From positions 1-21,491 of the IMG/VR virus record IMGVR_UViG_3300017788_000207: 21,491 nucleotides of DNA, one strand, 5' to 3'. Within the stretch, counting starts at the first letter, position 1. Every line of letters begins with the position of its first letter. Positions 20,550-21,491 of this stretch are shown one piece after another. A program made the translations under genes and the position numbers. The notes below the pieces were generated by a model. The model saw only the letters and a program-made list of their open reading frames with translations. It did not search any database and had not been told where the DNA came from. Source of the stretch: a virus.

Positions 20550-21491
20550 TTATTCTTTAGTAGGTTTAAAAGTATTTTTGAATTTAGCATCAAGATCACT
20601 CAATTTTTCATCATTTTTTCCATCATCTTTTTCACCATCTTTTTCATCTACTTCTACTGGAAATTCTTTACTTTGATTTTGTTGATTTGATTGTTCATTT
20701 GGATCTATTATTAATCCTAATTTTTTTTCATTTTTAATACGAATATCAATTTCTTCTATTTCTCTATCTGTTTGTTTTAGAAGTTGTTTTCTTATATATT
20801 CATGAGAAAAATATTTTCCTATATATGGTTCAACTAAACTAACACTTTCCATTCTTTCTTTCAACATTTCAATATTTTTCAATTCAGAAAAATGATTATC
20901 ATAAATATAATCATATTGAATATTTTCTTTTATATTTTCCCAATCATCAGCAGTAATAATACCTTTTAGTATTAATTGTGTTCTTAAAATATCTTGAAAT
21001 ATTTCACTAAATTTTTTGCGAAGTCTTCCTACAAATTTTGAAAATTTTAATTCATCTCTTGTGATTTCTGTAGTTCTTCCAAGATTAAATGTATTTCCTG
21101 ATTCTAATCTTGATATTGGTAAATTTAATGAAGAATATAATTTTTCTTTGAAATATTGTACATCTGCAAGTTCTCCTAGATTTTGTCCACCTGGAAGAGT
21201 AGTAATTTCAGTTCCTCTTCCACCTTCTCTTCGTGGTAGCCAAAAATCTTCAAGCATACTCATATGTTTTCTATCATCGCGTATTTCACCTGTAGAATTA
21301 CAAGTGTATATTCCTGCATCAAGAGCAAAGGTATGGTAATTATGATAAATTTCTTCTCTATCAATTGCAAGAGTTCCAACATCAATTGTATCTTCTAAAA
21401 ATTCAATAGATTTAATCTTATGATTTTTATAAGCAAATGAATTCTTATATTCTTTCCAAGAATTAAATCCAAGTTTTTTAGAAACATTGGT
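20550..21491 (-). CDS. 20: gp20-like portal protein, C-terminal half, with intein (5' end outside window)
   Basis: The frame is open from the right window edge to a stop at 20550 (314 residues visible; a reading begun at the Met at 21263 would be wrong). From residue S at 21294-21296 it matches T4 gp20: STGEIRDDRKHMSMLEDFW, PRREGGRGTEI, TLPGGQNLG, LNLPISRLE. Directly upstream, where T4 has VYDA before STGEIRDD, 65 residues bear no portal similarity and end like an intein (see next entry). gp20 is the dodecameric portal and packaging-motor dock at the head vertex. The C-terminal tail is charged, with EVDEKDGEKDDGKNDEK. The mature protein would need splicing. The portal call is certain; the 5' part is missing. 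Confidence 0.93.
   Translation of the reverse strand, partial: TNVSKKLGFNSWKEYKNSFAYKNHKIKSIEFLEDTIDVGTLAIDREEIYHNYHTFALDAGIYTCNSTGEIRDDRKHMSMLEDFWLPRREGGRGTEITTLPGGQNLGELADVQYFKEKLYSSLNLPISRLESGNTFNLGRTTEITRDELKFSKFVGRLRKKFSEIFQDILRTQLILKGIITADDWENIKENIQYDYIYDNHFSELKNIEMLKERMESVSLVEPYIGKYFSHEYIRKQLLKQTDREIEEIDIRIKNEKKLGLIIDPNEQSNQQNQSKEFPVEVDEKDGEKDDGKNDEKLSDLDAKFKNTFKPTKE
21297..21491 (-). other. C-terminal part of an intein inserted in gp20
   Basis: 65 in-frame residues lie before the portal sequence STGEIRDD. They contain HKIKSIEFLED and DVGTLAIDREE, which fit the penultimate beta-strand block, then YHTFALDAGIYTCN, which fits the terminal block with Asn as the last residue. The next residue is Ser, the usual +1 nucleophile. 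The penultimate residue is Cys instead of the common His. The N-terminal splicing block and any homing endonuclease would be outside the window. Confidence 0.82.

Noticed and set aside
20550-21263. Gene 20 starting at the Met at 21263
   Set aside because: That Met lies within the conserved portal block RKHMSMLEDF; the frame continues upstream through STGEIRDD and the intein-like stretch.
1-21491. CRISPR arrays, tRNA genes, insertion sequences, rRNA
   Set aside because: No spaced direct repeats, cloverleaf-like sequence or transposase frame was seen; the only tandem repeats are those within gene 22.

Overview
This window is the replication/recombination and head-morphogenesis core of a T4-like myovirus genome with very low GC (mostly A/T, roughly a quarter to 30 percent G+C by eye). 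Nearly every gene reads on the minus strand, so the genes are met in the order head, then recombination and late sigma, then replication, going from right to left. The gene order (20, small core gene, 21, 22, 23, a tail-tube-like gene, uvsY, uvsW, 55, 47, small gene, 46, 44, 62, regA, hsp20, 43, uvsX, 41, mazG), the Hsp20 and MazG genes and a DUF3110-like gene between 46 and 47 resemble marine T4-like phages (cyanophages and pelagiphages). The base composition would suit a low-GC marine host such as SAR11 or Prochlorococcus, but no photosynthesis gene is present here and the host is an inference.

Layout. 20550-21491: C-terminal half of the portal gene 20, interrupted by what looks like the C-terminal end of an intein. 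16620-20512: small core protein, protease gp21, scaffold gp22 with an internal 168-bp duplication, and capsid gp23 ending in a clear terminator. 13652-16540: tail-tube-like protein, UvsY and UvsW, and a small unknown protein, with overlapping stop/start codons. 13463-13651: a promoter-rich control region for the late sigma factor gp55. 8416-13462: gp55, gp47, DUF3110-like, gp46, then gp44 and gp62 behind a consensus promoter; the sliding clamp gp45 is absent from its usual T4 place. 7561-7921: a control region with a lone plus-strand 39-codon gene, a bidirectional terminator and an Hsp20 leader that resembles a ROSE-type RNA thermometer. 6-7076: long hairpin terminator, a nucleotidyltransferase-like gene, two small genes, DNA polymerase gp43, UvsX, helicase gp41 and MazG.

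How it works together. gp43, gp44/62, gp41, UvsX/UvsY, gp46/47 and UvsW form the replisome and recombination-dependent replication machinery. RegA represses early translation, gp55 directs late transcription, and TATAAATA-type late promoters lie before gene 23 and several other genes. gp20, the core proteins, gp21 and gp23 build and mature the prohead. Consensus sigma70 promoters (TTGACA-17-TATAAT type) before genes 44 and 55 indicate early expression by host RNA polymerase.

The main points for follow-up are the gp20 intein, the thermometer-like hsp20 leader, two very long perfect or near-perfect inverted repeats at gene ends, and the gp55 control region with a palindrome and an antisense consensus promoter.
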